From contig OX377620.1 of assembly GCA_947397865.1 (NCBI GenBank), forward strand, positions 115,667,085 through 115,731,084: DNA of 64,000 bases, read 5' to 3'. This DNA is from Polietes domitor (taxonomy: Eukaryota; Arthropoda; Insecta; Diptera; Muscidae). The notes beneath the pieces are model-generated. The model had not been told where the DNA came from and did not search any database. It saw nothing but the letters and a program-made list of their open reading frames with translations. Shown here piece by piece: positions 48,310-60,184 of the stretch. Positions within the stretch are counted from its first letter, which is position 1; the number at the start of each line of letters is the position of its first letter. Made by a program: the position numbers and the translations under genes.

Positions 48310-48469
48310 GGCGATTGTCCGTATAATCGATGTCTTTATTTTTATATTAAAAATCACTTTGAATTCGATTGAAGGCTGTGGGTGTGTTTATATGCTTGTT
48401 ACAAGTTGGTAACATGTGGCGTATACGTGTTAAACATATATGATATTAAATATGTATCATACGCCATGG
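48310..48469 (-). repeat. Dispersed repeat, inverted copy of 29680-29829
   Basis: Shares ATTGTCCGTATAATCGATGT, TTTATTTTTATATTAAAAA, GAATTCGATTGAA, GCGTATACGTGTTAAA and ATCATACGCCATGG-like text with the complement of the other copy. It has a few extra bases near 48395. Confidence 0.65.
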
Positions 48470-50197
48470 ACAGATTTTAGGTGCAGATTTTAGGAATTAA
48501 TTCAATTTCATTATTATCAAACATTTGATTAGTTGTGTGAACGTTTAAATTGCGATGGAATAGTATTAGAACAATGGGTGATGTGGCTTTGATTATCTGA
48601 AAATATAAATAACTTTGCAACTTGCCGTCAGGGTAGAATTTTTAACAATCTCTATGGCATAATGCCAAAGTCTGCGCCAAAAACCAAAAATAAAATGTTT
48701 TCCCTCCTGCTATGTGTAGGAAGGTCAGTACTGCAAACTTTTATAAGTTGCAGGATGGCAGACGCGTCAGCCGTGTTTTTGGGATCCAAGTGAGAGACGA
48801 AAATTCGTACTAAAGACAGGACTGTCTAGCGATGTATAGGGTGATTCAATAAGACTACAGATCTTATTTTAGAATGAAAATATCATAAATATCATCAAAA
48901 AATGCGATTTAATTTATCTTTTTACGTGGAAAGATGTTTTGCTTTATTTCTTGCTCGACGTCTAATTACTTTGACACTCTCATATATTTAAATTAATGTA
49001 AAGATTCATAGCTTTGGATAGATAAACAAATTTGATGACACCCTAAAATAATCTCACATAGACGTTAATCAATAGTATTCGAGTGGGAAGACTTACGATG
49101 ATTCTCTTTAGGACTACATTTTAAACTGCTTTTCTGAATCGATGTGATTATTTATCTCTCTATTTATATTATGGACTCAGTGACGTAATTTTTCGTCCGA
49201 TATTCAGCATTTAGGCATCATTCGAAAGGTGTTAATTCCTTCCATTTATTTTTCATAACAACTCTTACAAATTGTTGCCAAGAAATATGAGCTTTTAGCT
49301 GTTACCTTGAAAAACCACAAAAAATCAATATAAACGTCCGATAATACGAAAAAAATATTACACGGGAGGTGTTTTTATTAACGTTTAGCTTACAGATGGT
49401 TTGACCCAGTTCTTCAGTTCTTGGGGGTGACCTCTGCATTTTTTTCGTGACCCATCCTAATATACATACATCAAAACAGGTGTGTGTTGTATTTACATTC
49501 ATAATTTGTATTCGTCTTGTCATGCCACGTCATTATGTCTATGCCAGAAGCAAGATTGTCATAATGGCGATAAACATGTCTGACAAACATATTTCCATAA
49601 ATATAAATGTGTTGAGTAAAGGCTGTAGCAGAAGCTAAAGGAAATCACTGACAGCATCAACATCATCAGAGTCACACAGTGTCTTGGAACTTGGAGAATT
49701 TATTGGTATTGTATAGCTTCTCTAAAAATAGCAGTATCCGTATAGACGGGATTTATCTTTAGATCCATTGTGGGGAGCGTCACATAATCGTGGAAACTAA
49801 CAAGAAGCTCTTCCGATTATGATGAAATTTGGCCAAATATTATATTTGACGATTTTTGTAAAAAATATTGAGAACAGTGGCAACCAGTCACAACTTTTGT
49901 TCAGTAAGAGATACTGAGATTTATTTTCAGGAGAATTGTTGGTTTTTGAAACAAAAAAAAATAATTTTTTTAAATTTTGAATTATCGTTTTTCTTCCATC
50001 CATATACACTTGACAGGGGTGTAAAATTTTAAAGAATGCCTAAATTTTTCTTTATAGATGTCCCATGCCCAGCAAGTCGAATGTCACTACAATTGATTCA
50101 AATTAAATTAAGATTTATTTCTAAATAAAAAAGTGGCATCAAACCACCGTGCACCTTCATAATTTTATGTATTTTAACTGGCTTAAGACATTCATAA
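48470..50197. other. No gene found
   Basis: AT-rich. Small frames (49302-49523, 49447-49638, 49797-50009) without motifs. TTTTTTCGTGACCCATCCTA at about 49440 is a relative of the motif at 26880. Confidence 0.4.
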
Positions 50198-51417
50198 ACA
50201 AGTAAAAATGGCGTTCAACGGCCGGGCCGAACTTTATATACCCTCCACCATGGACATCATTCCACAGAGGCTGCCGAGTTTCGTAGAAGTGCAGTAATAT
50301 TACAGGAAAATATTTTTTTTAATATAGGTAAACAAAAACAAATACAAATATTGACAAAATAATTTTATAAATAAATATAATATTTTATTACTACAAACTA
50401 CGCTTATAAGGCAAGGCTACCAATACGTTTACACTATATATATCGAAATAATACTTGAAGTCAATTCATAAAAGTAAATATTCTTACAAAAATTTATATT
50501 TTCAAAAAAGCTTAAATATCACAAATATTGGTAGACAGTTGGTTGTATTTCCATTCTATTTTAATAACAAAAGTAAAAAATTTGAAAACCCATTATCTCA
50601 CGTACATAGTGCAGGTTATTTTGCATGATTTAACCATTTTTGCCGTAAAAGTAAAAAGTACGAATTTGGAAAATTCTTTTTATTCCGTGTGTCTATGCAG
50701 TCAGAGGAATGTATACACCAAATCCCATGATTCTAGCTGCAGTCATTTGGTTGGTACCATTTTTATCCCCTTTTTCCAATATTACCCCCTTACGAGTACG
50801 ACTTTCTAAAATCTCTTTATTTTACGTATCTACGCGATTGAAGGAATGTACACAACGAATTTCATCATTCTAGCAGTAGCCGTTAAGTTGGTACTATTTT
50901 TATACCTCTATTCCCATTTTACCCCTTAAAAGTACGAATTTCGAATAAATACTTTTATATTATGTATCTACTCAATTAGATCAATGTACACACCAAATTT
51001 CTTCTTTCTAGCGGTTATCGTTTAATATCTACCATTTTTATCCCTTTTTTGTCCAATTTCGTCCCCTATGAATAATAATCACTTTATGGTGCGCTTTTAT
51101 GCTAATATAAATATTAGTGGTATTTTCAGTCCTTGTGAGGGAAAAATTTTTCCCTCTGGGTCGATTTCGGCCACTTTCAATCCCCACCGATCTGCAACCA
51201 TAAGACACATTTAGGGAAAATTTGAACCTCCTAGCTCAGTTAGTTCGGAAGCTAGCGTGCTTTCAACATACAGACGTACATGGCTATATCGTCTTAGAAT
51301 TTTACCACGACCCAGAATATATATACTTTATGGGGTATCCGATGAATATTTTAAGGTGTTACAAACGGAATGACAAAGTGAATATACCACCATCCTGGAG
51401 GTGGAGGGTATAAAAAA
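50198..51417 (-). mobile_element. Family B element, complete, reversed
   Basis: Mirror of the copy at 43736: AAACAAGTAAAAATGGCGTT, hairpin GTTCAACGGCCGGGCCGAAC (one strand bulged), ATATACCCTCCACCATGG, monomers of about 140 bases, AAAATTTTTCCCTCTGGGTC, ACATACAGACGTACATGGCT, and the 5' end CCATCCTGGAGGTGGAGGGT. Confidence 0.85.
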
Positions 51418-52458
51418 CTCATCATTGTTCAGTCTAGAACAAAATTACATCCATAGATCATAACAGCCTATAAAATATTTTAATCGACGAATTACAGCAG
51501 ATTAAATGTTTGACATAATGACGAGCATTTATCACCTTTAACAATGGAGGTTCAACATTTCAGTTTTTTTCGTTTTTCTAAAATAACTTCTCCCACACAT
51601 GTAATCCTATCTTATCCAACAAAACTAAATTTGTTATAAATTCCATTCCGGATTCTCGGACACTGAGGGAGAGTATACTTTTAAGACTTTTTAACCGACT
51701 GAAATTTCTTTACTTGTTTCCAGTACTAGCTGCTTTTTGAGCAATACAAACTGAGAGCATAATTTTGCCTTAATATTCCCAAAAATCATATATTAATACT
51801 ATAAGTCCCTAAAACGCATTTGTTTCATTCGTAATTTAAATTTAGATTTATACGTGACAATTCTTAAGCCTTCTGTAAAATATGTACCACACCACCAGTT
51901 TGCTTTAGGATTTGTGTAAAAAGCTCTCGCATATATTTTGTTTATAATCCATTACAATCCTTGCTTAAATTTACAATTCTCCATTTCCTTCAATGTATGT
52001 TTTTGCTCTCCCTTTTATTTATATGAAATATTGCTGGAATTATTGCGATATCATTCTTTCTTTCTGTTTTTCTTGGGCAAACTTTTATTGCCTGCAATAT
52101 ATGGCATAATTCCTGGGAAATATTTGTTGGCATTTTTTCTTATCACTTCATACCTCGATACTACTGAAAATTGTAGTGGAATGGTTGGCAACTTTAAAGG
52201 AAAAATGTAATTTAATTAATGTTTACTATGAACGCTGTTGCCATTTACCACATTAATGTTCATTATTTCGTGCATTTTGTGGTAAATAACAACTGAATGC
52301 ATAAGGACATCCCCCGATAAAAAATTGTATATTATTCTGGTGCTTAGGAGAAAAACCAACCAACTTTCATTGTAGATGTTTATAAATGAATTATGAAGAA
52401 TTGTGAACATTTGAAGAAAGCTGGTTCAAACATCTGTTCTCTAAAGCGCTAAAAACAA
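51418..52458. other. No gene found
   Basis: AT-rich. The frame at 51938-52210 is hydrophobic because of T-rich codons and has no support as a gene. Confidence 0.4.
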
Positions 52459-54266
52459 GTTGAGAGCAAGACTTGTATGGGAGCTACATCTAAACCTGAA
52501 CCGATGTTACCCATTTTCCTCTTATAGGTTTCTAGTTGATATATGTGCCAGTTAGAATGATAGTGGTCTAAGTCACACTTCATCCGTTCTGTGATTTATG
52601 TTTGAGTCAAGTGAAAAATATTTTTCCACCGAAGCACAAAATTTGTTTCGTAGAATATCCTACTTCATAAGAAAATCGGCAACGTTGGTACCTATAATGG
52701 AACCACTACTTTCAGAGGATGTACTGACTTAGACCACTTTCATTCTTCTCAAAATTGAAAAAATTTAACACACAAAATTTTTATTTTTTTTTCGCAAAAG
52801 TAATATTTCCTTACCAAAAATGAAAGAAAACAAAAATATTTTATTTCAAAACATTTTTTAAAAATATATATAAATATTTACAAGTTTTTCGTCTAGAAAC
52901 TTTATATTAAAACTATTTTTACTTTCAAATAATTTCATTTTATATGTTATTCAAATTATCTGAATCACCTAAAATGGACATTACAAATAAAAAATGTTTG
53001 TACGATGCAAACACATCAATATTAGAGGATGTAGTGTGACTTAGAGCATAAAATGAGAAATGTTATTGTAAGGGTACATTTGTTATAAATGTCAAAAATT
53101 AAAGTTCTTAAATTAGAGATCTGATCAAAGTAAAGAGACAAATTGGGATATCTCATTTTTTTGGATTTTTGACTTGCCAGTTAGACTTTGAATGATAGTC
53201 TAACTGGCACATATAAGGTACTAGCCATATTTAAATCTGAAACGATCTTACCCACTTTCACGATAGTTTTGTTTAGTTGGACTATAAGATGTTGCGCCAA
53301 TTTTAAAGAAAATCGGGTACAATATGTGGTTACTATAGCGCAAAAGTCAAATCGGGAGCGACATTTGTATGGGGGCTATATCTAAATCTGAACCGATTTA
53401 ACCCGCTTTAGCCACAGGTGTTTCTAGTTTGATTATAAGATTAATTTAAAGAAAATCGAGCACAATATGTGGCTTTTAAAGCGGCAAAAATCAAATCGGG
53501 AGCGACATTTATATGGGGGCTATATCTAAATCTGAACCGATCTTACCCAATTTTAGCATAGGTGTTTCTAGTAAGATTATAAGATGTTGTGCCAAATTTA
53601 AAGAAAATCGAGTACAATATATGGTTTCTAGAGCGGAAAAAGTCAAATCGAGAGCGAAATTTGTATGGGAGCTATATATAAATCTGAACCGATCTGACCT
53701 GTATTCACCACGGGTGTTTCTAGTGGAAATATAAGATGTTTTACCAAAGCTGAAGACAATCTGATACAATATGTGGCCTCTAGAGCGGAAAAAGTCAAAT
53801 CGGGTTCGAAATTTGTAGGGGCGCTATATATAAATCTGAACCGATCTAACACATTTTTATCACAGGTGTTTCTAGTTGAAACATAAGATGTTTTGCCAAT
53901 TTTAAAGAAAATCTGTTATAATATGTGGTATCTAGAGTGAAAATAGTCAAATCGGGAGTGAAATTCGTATGGGGGCTATATCTAAATCTGAACCGATTTT
54001 CTTCAAATTAAATAGCGTTCGTCCTTGTCCCGAAAAACTTCATTGTGTTTCAGTTTCATTTAGATATGTCTACAATTGCGACCTGTATCGTGATTACAAG
54101 AATAGATGGACGGACGGACATTGCTAAATCGACTCAAAAAGTGATTCTAAGTCGATCGGTATAATTAACAATGGGTCTATTTCCGTTCGTTTCCTTTTGG
54201 GTTGGTTCCGCTCGTTTCCTTTTGGGTGTTACAAACAAATGCACAAAGACATAATACTCTCGTAAA
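52459..54266 (-). mobile_element. Family A element, copy 8, split by another element
   Basis: Monomer text GACTTGTATGGGAGCTACAT begins at about 52465 without the hairpin end. It breaks at 52540 and resumes at 53215 with AAGGTACTAGCCATATTTAA, then several monomers, TTAAATAGCGTTCGTCC, GATGGACGGACGGACATTGC, and the terminal GGGTGTTACAAACAAATGCA. A 25-base local repeat (CGTTCGTTTCCTTTTGGGTT) lies at about 54185-54230. The last end bases are lost at 54266. Confidence 0.75.
52541..53214. mobile_element. 674-bp inverted-repeat element of unknown superfamily
   Basis: Perfect 16-base terminal inverted repeats ATATGTGCCAGTTAGA (52541-52556 and complement at 53199-53214), inserted in a family A monomer, probably at TA. 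Inside, AGAATGATAGTGGTCTAAGT at the left is inverted at 52735-52757. A perfect 12-base-stem hairpin (GCCAGTTAGACT ... AGTCTAACTGGC) lies at 53176-53208. No coding frame, so it needs a transposase from elsewhere. Confidence 0.75.
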
Positions 54267-54453
54267 ATAAAAATGTGAATAGTATATGAACTATAAATGA
54301 TACAAAGTATATGCATAATTAAGAGAATGTTAGTGTTATTCATTATAGTGGACCCAGAGAACTTCGTCTCACAGGCGTCCATTGCAATTGATTCTTTTTT
54401 TAAATATTTGCTGGATGGGTTACGGTCGGGTCGAATTTGAATTGTATTTTCCC

Positions 54454-56086
54454 TCATTGAATCACTCCGTGATAAACAATATTTTTCTTGTTGTCAGGTG
54501 TGAAAACGATCAAAGCGGATGTTTTTCCGACACGGGAACAAGCGACATACAGTTAACCGTGTGAAAAACATTCATTCGCCAGGCCATAAACACTCAATGT
54601 GATTTATTGATTGCCATGGTAAATGCGAGCCGAATTGGAAATTGGATTCGCTTAAACTCGAATGGCATATCGGTTGGAGTCATAGGAATTCTCGGAATGA
54701 CAACATCCTCACCTTTGAATCTTTCTTTTAGTATTCTTGAGTGAATCACATTTCTCATGAGTTTTGTGACCGCTAAACGCGTTCCTCAGCATAATTTTGG
54801 TTGATTGATATTGCAAAGTATGATGACAACTGAAACATCCTTAAATTGTAAATTGCGCGGTGGCAATTAAGGCACATCCAGTGAATTCAAAAACTCAGTT
54901 GGATAGTTGCTTGCTTCGTCTTCGTTTGTTACACTGTCGATAGATGTGAAGGAATGCAGTGATGCACGATTTGATTTTTAATTGTTCAGTTTAAGTGATC
55001 CACATCCTTGTTCTTTGCCAATTTTTTGAACCAATTGGCTTAATGTGTTTGTCGCATTCACATTTACACTGAAATTCTAGTTCGAAAGGGTCGACGATCT
55101 GGCAATGGCATTCCTAACCTGGCTAACAAACTGCTGCACATGAGGTAACACATGCCTTCTATCAAAACCAAAGCCTGGTTGTGCATCTCTTCATTCATCT
55201 CAATATGGGGATTCTCTGAATGGACACGAACTCGATGCAAAATGTCTTCTGACATGTCATCCTTGTACTTGTCCCACATTTCACGTGGATTTGATGGAAA
55301 ACATGTGGCAATAATGATCGCAAATAATAGCGTATTTTACTTGGGAATGCAGAAACAGTTGCTTCAGCGATTGTCGTATCCCAATGCGTATAGTGTTCAA
55401 GCAAATTGAGCAAATTGGGCTGTCAGGAGCTCAATTTGCCTGCAATTTGCACGAAATGTTGGCAACACTACATCATGAACATTTCGATGTGACTCAAATG
55501 ACGAGTCGCAAGTAAAAGCATTCATCGTTCTTTGGATGAACTGTATAAAAAAGGCCAAGACCTTCAGTAGAACGCAAATCCGAATGACCAGGAACTACAT
55601 CGCCTTGCTTTCGACGTTGAAATTTTCGAGAAGAAACTGGTAAATGTTGTCGCTGGTAAATTTTGAGCACATTGAACAGCATTTGCTGCAGAAAAATAAA
55701 CTCGTTGGGCGTTCTCCAGATGCACTGCCAAATGGGTAACAGTCGGATAGCGTTCGTAAATGGGAAATGAGAATATACGCCAAATCAGCGCTCCGTTTCT
55801 CGGAATCATCAAAAGGTACGCGTAAAAAATTATTGCGCTGACCTTCTTGATGATTTCATTGCGCCAACCTTCTTGGATTGAATCTACGTTCATCAACAAT
55901 ATCTGCTCCATATGAAGTCATTTGAAAGCATCCGTTATATTTCTCAGTGTTCGATAGAAAATGAAGTGATTCTGGTCGTTCGCTATGAAACAAAGAATGC
56001 AATGGCTCTGGTGGTAAAGGCAATGGTGGTAATTTAACCTCGCCACTGACACAGCACAATCCAGTCGTTTCTAAAGTGAACTTCAA
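54454..56086 (-). pseudogene. Helitron replication-helicase relic
   Basis: The C-terminal Pif1-like helicase of a Helitron, which unwinds DNA during rolling-circle transposition. Reading on the minus strand from 56086: LPPEPLHSLFHSERPESLHF, NTEKYNGCFQMTSYGADIV; then PTVTHLAVHLENAQRVYF, KFQRRKQGDVV, FYTVHPKNDECFYLRL; then FAIIIATCFPSNPREMWDKY, KDDMSEDILHRVR, NQALVLIEGMC. The central helicase part with the nucleotide-binding loop is missing. It resumes with NYPTEFLNSLDVP, FKGEDVVIPRIPMTPTDMPF, EFKRIQFPIRLAF, then GLANECFSHG, a stop codon, LYVACSRVGK, ending at 54454. The rolling-circle endonuclease domain is absent. Many frameshifts and stops: long dead. No clear Helitron terminus was identified. 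Confidence 0.85.
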
Positions 56087-56264
56087 ACATAAACGTCATC
56101 TATCATAAAGATGGCGTCGTAAAATCACTCCATACAAATCGGGGATATTTCGGGATTTGTTTGGCCGGCGACCAATCCAAATTGGTGCGAATCATCGAAA
56201 TCGTTCCTTGCGTTCTTGAGTTATAAGCGTAGTAACTAACGCCACTCTCTTTTATATAAATATA

Positions 56265-56400
56265 TAGATTGTGCCGAATTTGAAGAAAATCATAAAAAAT
56301 TATAAAAAATAACATATGTGGTCTGTAGAGCGAAAAAAGACAAATCGAGACCGATATTTGTATGGGTGCTATATCTAAATCTACGTGATTATGCCAAATT
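56265..56400 (-). repeat. Family A monomer fragment
   Basis: TGTGCCGAATTTGAAGAAAA, ATATGTGGTCTGTAGAGCG, GGTGCTATATCTAAATCTAC: one diverged monomer, beside the Helitron relic. Confidence 0.55.
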
Positions 56401-56846
56401 AGAGTGCAAACTCGTACCCAGTATTAAAAGGATGTATTAAAAAACTGTGTCCAACCGAAAATGCAGATTTCTTTCATTGGAAGTTTAAAAAATATTGTTG
56501 AGCAAACTCTATCTCTTTACGGGTTCTTCATAAAAAACAAGTAAGGAAAGGCTAAAGTCGGTCGGGGCCGACTCGAGTCAATGGAAAAAGTGAAATTAGA
56601 AAGATTTTTATCATATCAAATCGGTTAAAATGTGTAGTTTAAATAGTAGTGTAAAGCAGAAAAAGTCATATCGTAACGATTTTTGTGTGAGATTTATACA
56701 TTAGTCTGAACCGATTTGGCCCAGATATTCCTAGTTTAAAAAGAAGTGGTGTTCCAATTTTGAACAAAATCGGTTAAAATATGTGATTTCCATGGTAGAA
56801 AAACGTAAATAGGGACCGATTTCTGTATTTGGGCTATATATAGGGT

Positions 56847-57015
56847 CCGCCATCTAACGTATTTCAACTATTCAACCGTTGGACTATTTTTTGTGGGGTG
56901 CCCTCAGCAGCCATTTAATGAAATTATTTTCCATTATTAACCGGAAGGATTGTACTTTCAAATAAAAAAATAAATTTGAGAAAATATTCAGTAGTTTTTT
57001 ATAGCATTTTCAAAA
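56847..57015 (+). pseudogene. Mariner-derived remnant with third catalytic motif
   Basis: Begins AGGGTCCGCCATCTAACGT, the same terminus as the MITE at 57091. It includes a short plus-strand read of PLDYFLWGALSS (about 56867), the block around the last catalytic aspartate of mariner-type transposases. The right terminus is lost. Confidence 0.55.
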
Positions 57016-57090
57016 AAAGTTATTTGTTGGTATGTGGTTTCTAGAGCGGAAAAAGTAAATCATAGGAGACATTGGTATGGGAGCTATATA

Positions 57091-57243
57091 AAGGGTCCGC
57101 CATCTAACGTTTTTTTTTTCAACTATTCAACCGTTGGACTATTATTTTTGTCCGGAAGGATTGTACTTTCAAATAAAAAAAGAAATTTGAGAAAATATTC
57201 AGTAGTTTTTTTATAGCATTTAATTGTTTTTTTGGCGGACCTT
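57091..57243. mobile_element. 153-bp mariner-type MITE
   Basis: Inverted ends AAGGGTCCGCCA (left) and AAGGTCCGCCA (reverse complement of right), TA on both sides (57089-57090, 57244-57245). Removing it restores the family A text GGGAGCTATATAAATCTAAT. Its interior (ACTATTCAACCGTTGGACTA) equals that of the remnant at 56847, from which it looks internally deleted. Confidence 0.85.
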
Positions 57244-57826
57244 ATATAAATCTAATCCGACCTGATCCACTTTCTCTACATATGTTTCTAGATGAAATTT
57301 AACGTTTTGTACTAAATTTGAGTCAAATCGGAAAAAATGGGTTTTTAAGCAAAAAGGTTAAATTGAGAAAGATTTTTGTATGTGAGCTATATAAAAAACT
57401 GTAGCATTCTGACCTATTTAACCCATAAATGTTTCTACTACTAAAAGTATGTGTTAAATATATTAAAATATGTGGTTATAGGGCGGACATAGTTCAATTG
57501 GGAGTGACGTTTGTATGGGTGCTATTTGTTAAACTGTGTTGTTTCTGAAAATTAAAAAATCAAATCGGAATCGAGATTGGTAGGGAGGCTATATCTAAAT
57601 CTGAACCGATTTACGTTAAATTAAATAGCGTCCGTCCTTGACCCATAAAACTAAATTATTCAAATTTTTGGTACTATCGGACAATTAATGGGACCTGTAC
57701 TTTGATTACAAGAATAGATGGACTGCCTAAATCGATTCAAAAAGTCCATGGATATAATTAACAATGGGTCTATCTCGCTTCCTTTTGGGTGTTAAACAGA
57801 AATGCATAAAGACATAATACGCTCCT

Positions 57827-58498
57827 TCTTTAAATTTTCCCTTTTTTGACTGAGAGTTATTATAACGTTAAAAACACGAATCGAAGTTTACAAACTATTT
57901 TTATTTTCATATACATACTTATGCACATACAACGTAAAATAAACAGCATACATACCTTACAGTTTCCGTAATTGATTTTCAAATGAAATTCATTTATATG
58001 AAAGAGAATAAAATGGTTAATAAAACATGATGTATAAATTGTAATTAGAGGAAGATGTATTGAAACAATTTGTAGTTGTCTTCGTATCTTCCCCAGTGTA
58101 CGATGGAATTGTGTATTTGTTTGTATTTGTATAGTAATTTTCATGCGAACAAAGCTATTGAATATTTAAAAAAGTTTAGTTTTAGCTATAGATCCAATAT
58201 ATCTATTAATTGGTACCCAACCGAGCACTTTTGTTACATCGCCATTAGGGGTGGGATAGTATATGACTTTTCGATTTCATTATGGTAACTCAACAATTTT
58301 GTGAGGTTCGGAAAAAAATCATGAGCAAAAATGGGGGGATGGTGGGGTGAGTGTAAGTGGACGCTCATCGGGGTCAAAAGTGAGAACATACCAACTCTTC
58401 ATTAGGAGGGCATCGTAAAGCTGGCAACCTACAATTTCTAATAAAATATTTTGAGGGCCAAACTATAAAATGTATGACAAACAGTTCAACAAAGATAA
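57827..58498. other. No gene found
   Basis: AT-rich spacer; chance frames only (57860-58144, 58076-58288). Confidence 0.45.
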
Positions 58499-59503
58499 AC
58501 AAGTAAGGAAAGGAAAGCTTGGTTCTGGCTACAATTGCGACCTATATCGTGATTACAACAATATATGGACAGACGGACAGACAGACGGATAGACAAACTT
58601 AGAAAGTGATTCTAAGCCGATCGGTATAATTAACAATGGGTCTATCTCCCTTCCTTTGGGTGTTGACTCTTTTCACTCTAGATACCACATATTTTAATAG
58701 ATTTTCTTCAAAATTGGCAAAATATCTTAGATTTCAACTAGAAACACCTGAGGCGAATAATTGTTTGATCGGTTCAGATTTATCCCATTAAAATGTTGCT
58801 TCCCGATTTGACTTTTTCCGCTCTAGAAACCACATATTTAACAGATCTTCTTCAAAATTGGCAAAATATCTTATATTTAAACTAGGAACACCAATGGTGC
58901 AAATAGGTCAGATCGGTTCAGATTTTTATATAGCTCCCATACAAATTTCGCTCTCGATTAGACTTTTTCCGCTCCAGAAACAACATATTGTATCAGATTG
59001 TCTTCAAATGAGGCAAAATATCTTATATTTGTACTATAAGCAGCCATGGTGCAAATGGGTCACATCGGTTCAGATTTATATATAGCTCCCTCACAAATTT
59101 CATTCCCGATTTCACTTTTTCCGCCCTATAAACCACATATTTTAACAGATCTTCTTCAAACCTTGCAAAATATCATATATTACAACTAGAAACATCCATG
59201 GTGAAAATGGGTCAGATCGGTTCAAATTTACATATAGCTCCCATACAAATTTCGCTCCCGTATTGATTTTTTCCGCCCAGAAACCAGTTATTTCCACCGA
59301 ATTTCTTCAAATTGATTGTGAAAGTTAGTCACTTCATTCCATGTTTGGATATAGCCCCGATACAAATATTCTGCTCGATTTGACAAATTAGACCAAGTCA
59401 TATTAGTCTGTGATTAGGAAACATACGAAAATACTTCCCGTTTTCACTTTTTTACCGAATTGAATTGTATTCGGATAGACTTTAGCCTTTCCTTACTTGT
59501 TTT
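58499..59503. mobile_element. Family A composite with hairpin-side ends at both borders
   Basis: Left part (58499-58667) is reversed: AACAAGTAAGGAAAGG, then at once GGTTCTGGCTACAATTGCG, a microsatellite GGACAGACGGACAGACAGAC, and GGGTCTATCTCCCTTCC. From 58668 the orientation flips: CTCTTTTCACTCTAGATACC, forward monomers, and the end GACTTTAGCCTTTCCTTACT at 59479-59503. Confidence 0.7.
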
Positions 59504-59511
59504 GTAATTTT

Positions 59512-60184
59512 TATACCCTACACCACTTCGTGGACTAGGGTATTATAACTTAGTTTAGCTCCAAATGTTTGTAACACCAAGAAATAATTGAGCTAGACCC
59601 ACCTTTAAGTATACGGATCGGCTTAAAATCACCAGCTGAATCGATGTCCGTCTGTCCGTCTGCTGTCCATCTAAGCTTGTTCGCACTCTACAGGTCGCAA
59701 TTGCTGTCCGATTATCATGAAATTTGGCAGAAGTTATTTTTTCTGGCGAAGGACCATCGGTGTTGAATTTGGAGGAAATCGGTTCAGATTTAGATATTGC
59801 CCCCATAAAAATGTGGCTCCCGATTTGACTTTTTCCGCCCTATAAAGCACATATAGTACTCGATTTTCTTCAAATTTTGCATGACACCTTATAATCTAAC
59901 TAGAAATACCTGTGATGAAAGCGGGTTAGATCGGTTCAGAGTTAGTCCCCTTACAAATGTCTCTCCCGATTTCACTTTTTTTGCTTTAGAAACCACATAT
60001 TGTAACCGATTTTCTTTAAATTTGCACAACATCTTATAATCAAACTAGAAACACCTGTGCAGAAAGTGGGTAAGATCGGTTCAGATTTAGATATAGCCTC
60101 CATACATATTTCGGTCCCGATTTGACTTTTGTGGAGTGTATCAAATAGTCGGCACCGCCCGACTTTAGCCTTTCCTTACTTGTT
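59512..60184 (+). mobile_element. Family A element, copy 10
   Basis: TTTTTATACCCTACACCACT, GTTTGTAACACCAAGAAATA, short microsatellite GTCCGTCTGTCCGTCTGCTG, ACTCTACAGGTCGCAATTG, three monomers, and the end GTCGGCACCGCCCGAC, TTTAGCCTTTCCTTACTTGT. It is a shorter sister of copy 1 and starts only a few bases after the composite at 58499. Confidence 0.8.

Larger units (their letters stand above)
56537..57826 (-). mobile_element. Family A element, copy 9, diverged, with two insertions
   Basis: AACAAGTAAGGAAAGGCTAA, hairpin GTCGGTCGGGGCCGAC, diverged monomers, TTAAATAGCGTCCGTCC, microsatellite reduced to one unit (AATAGATGGACTGCC), and the end GGTCTATCTCGCTTCCTTTT. It contains mariner-derived pieces at 56847-57015 and 57091-57243. 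Confidence 0.7.

Noticed and set aside
52759..53175. Possible extra transposon inside the 674-bp element
   Set aside because: A third GATGTAGTGTGACTTAGAGC-like copy near 53030 suggested a nested unit, but no second border could be found.
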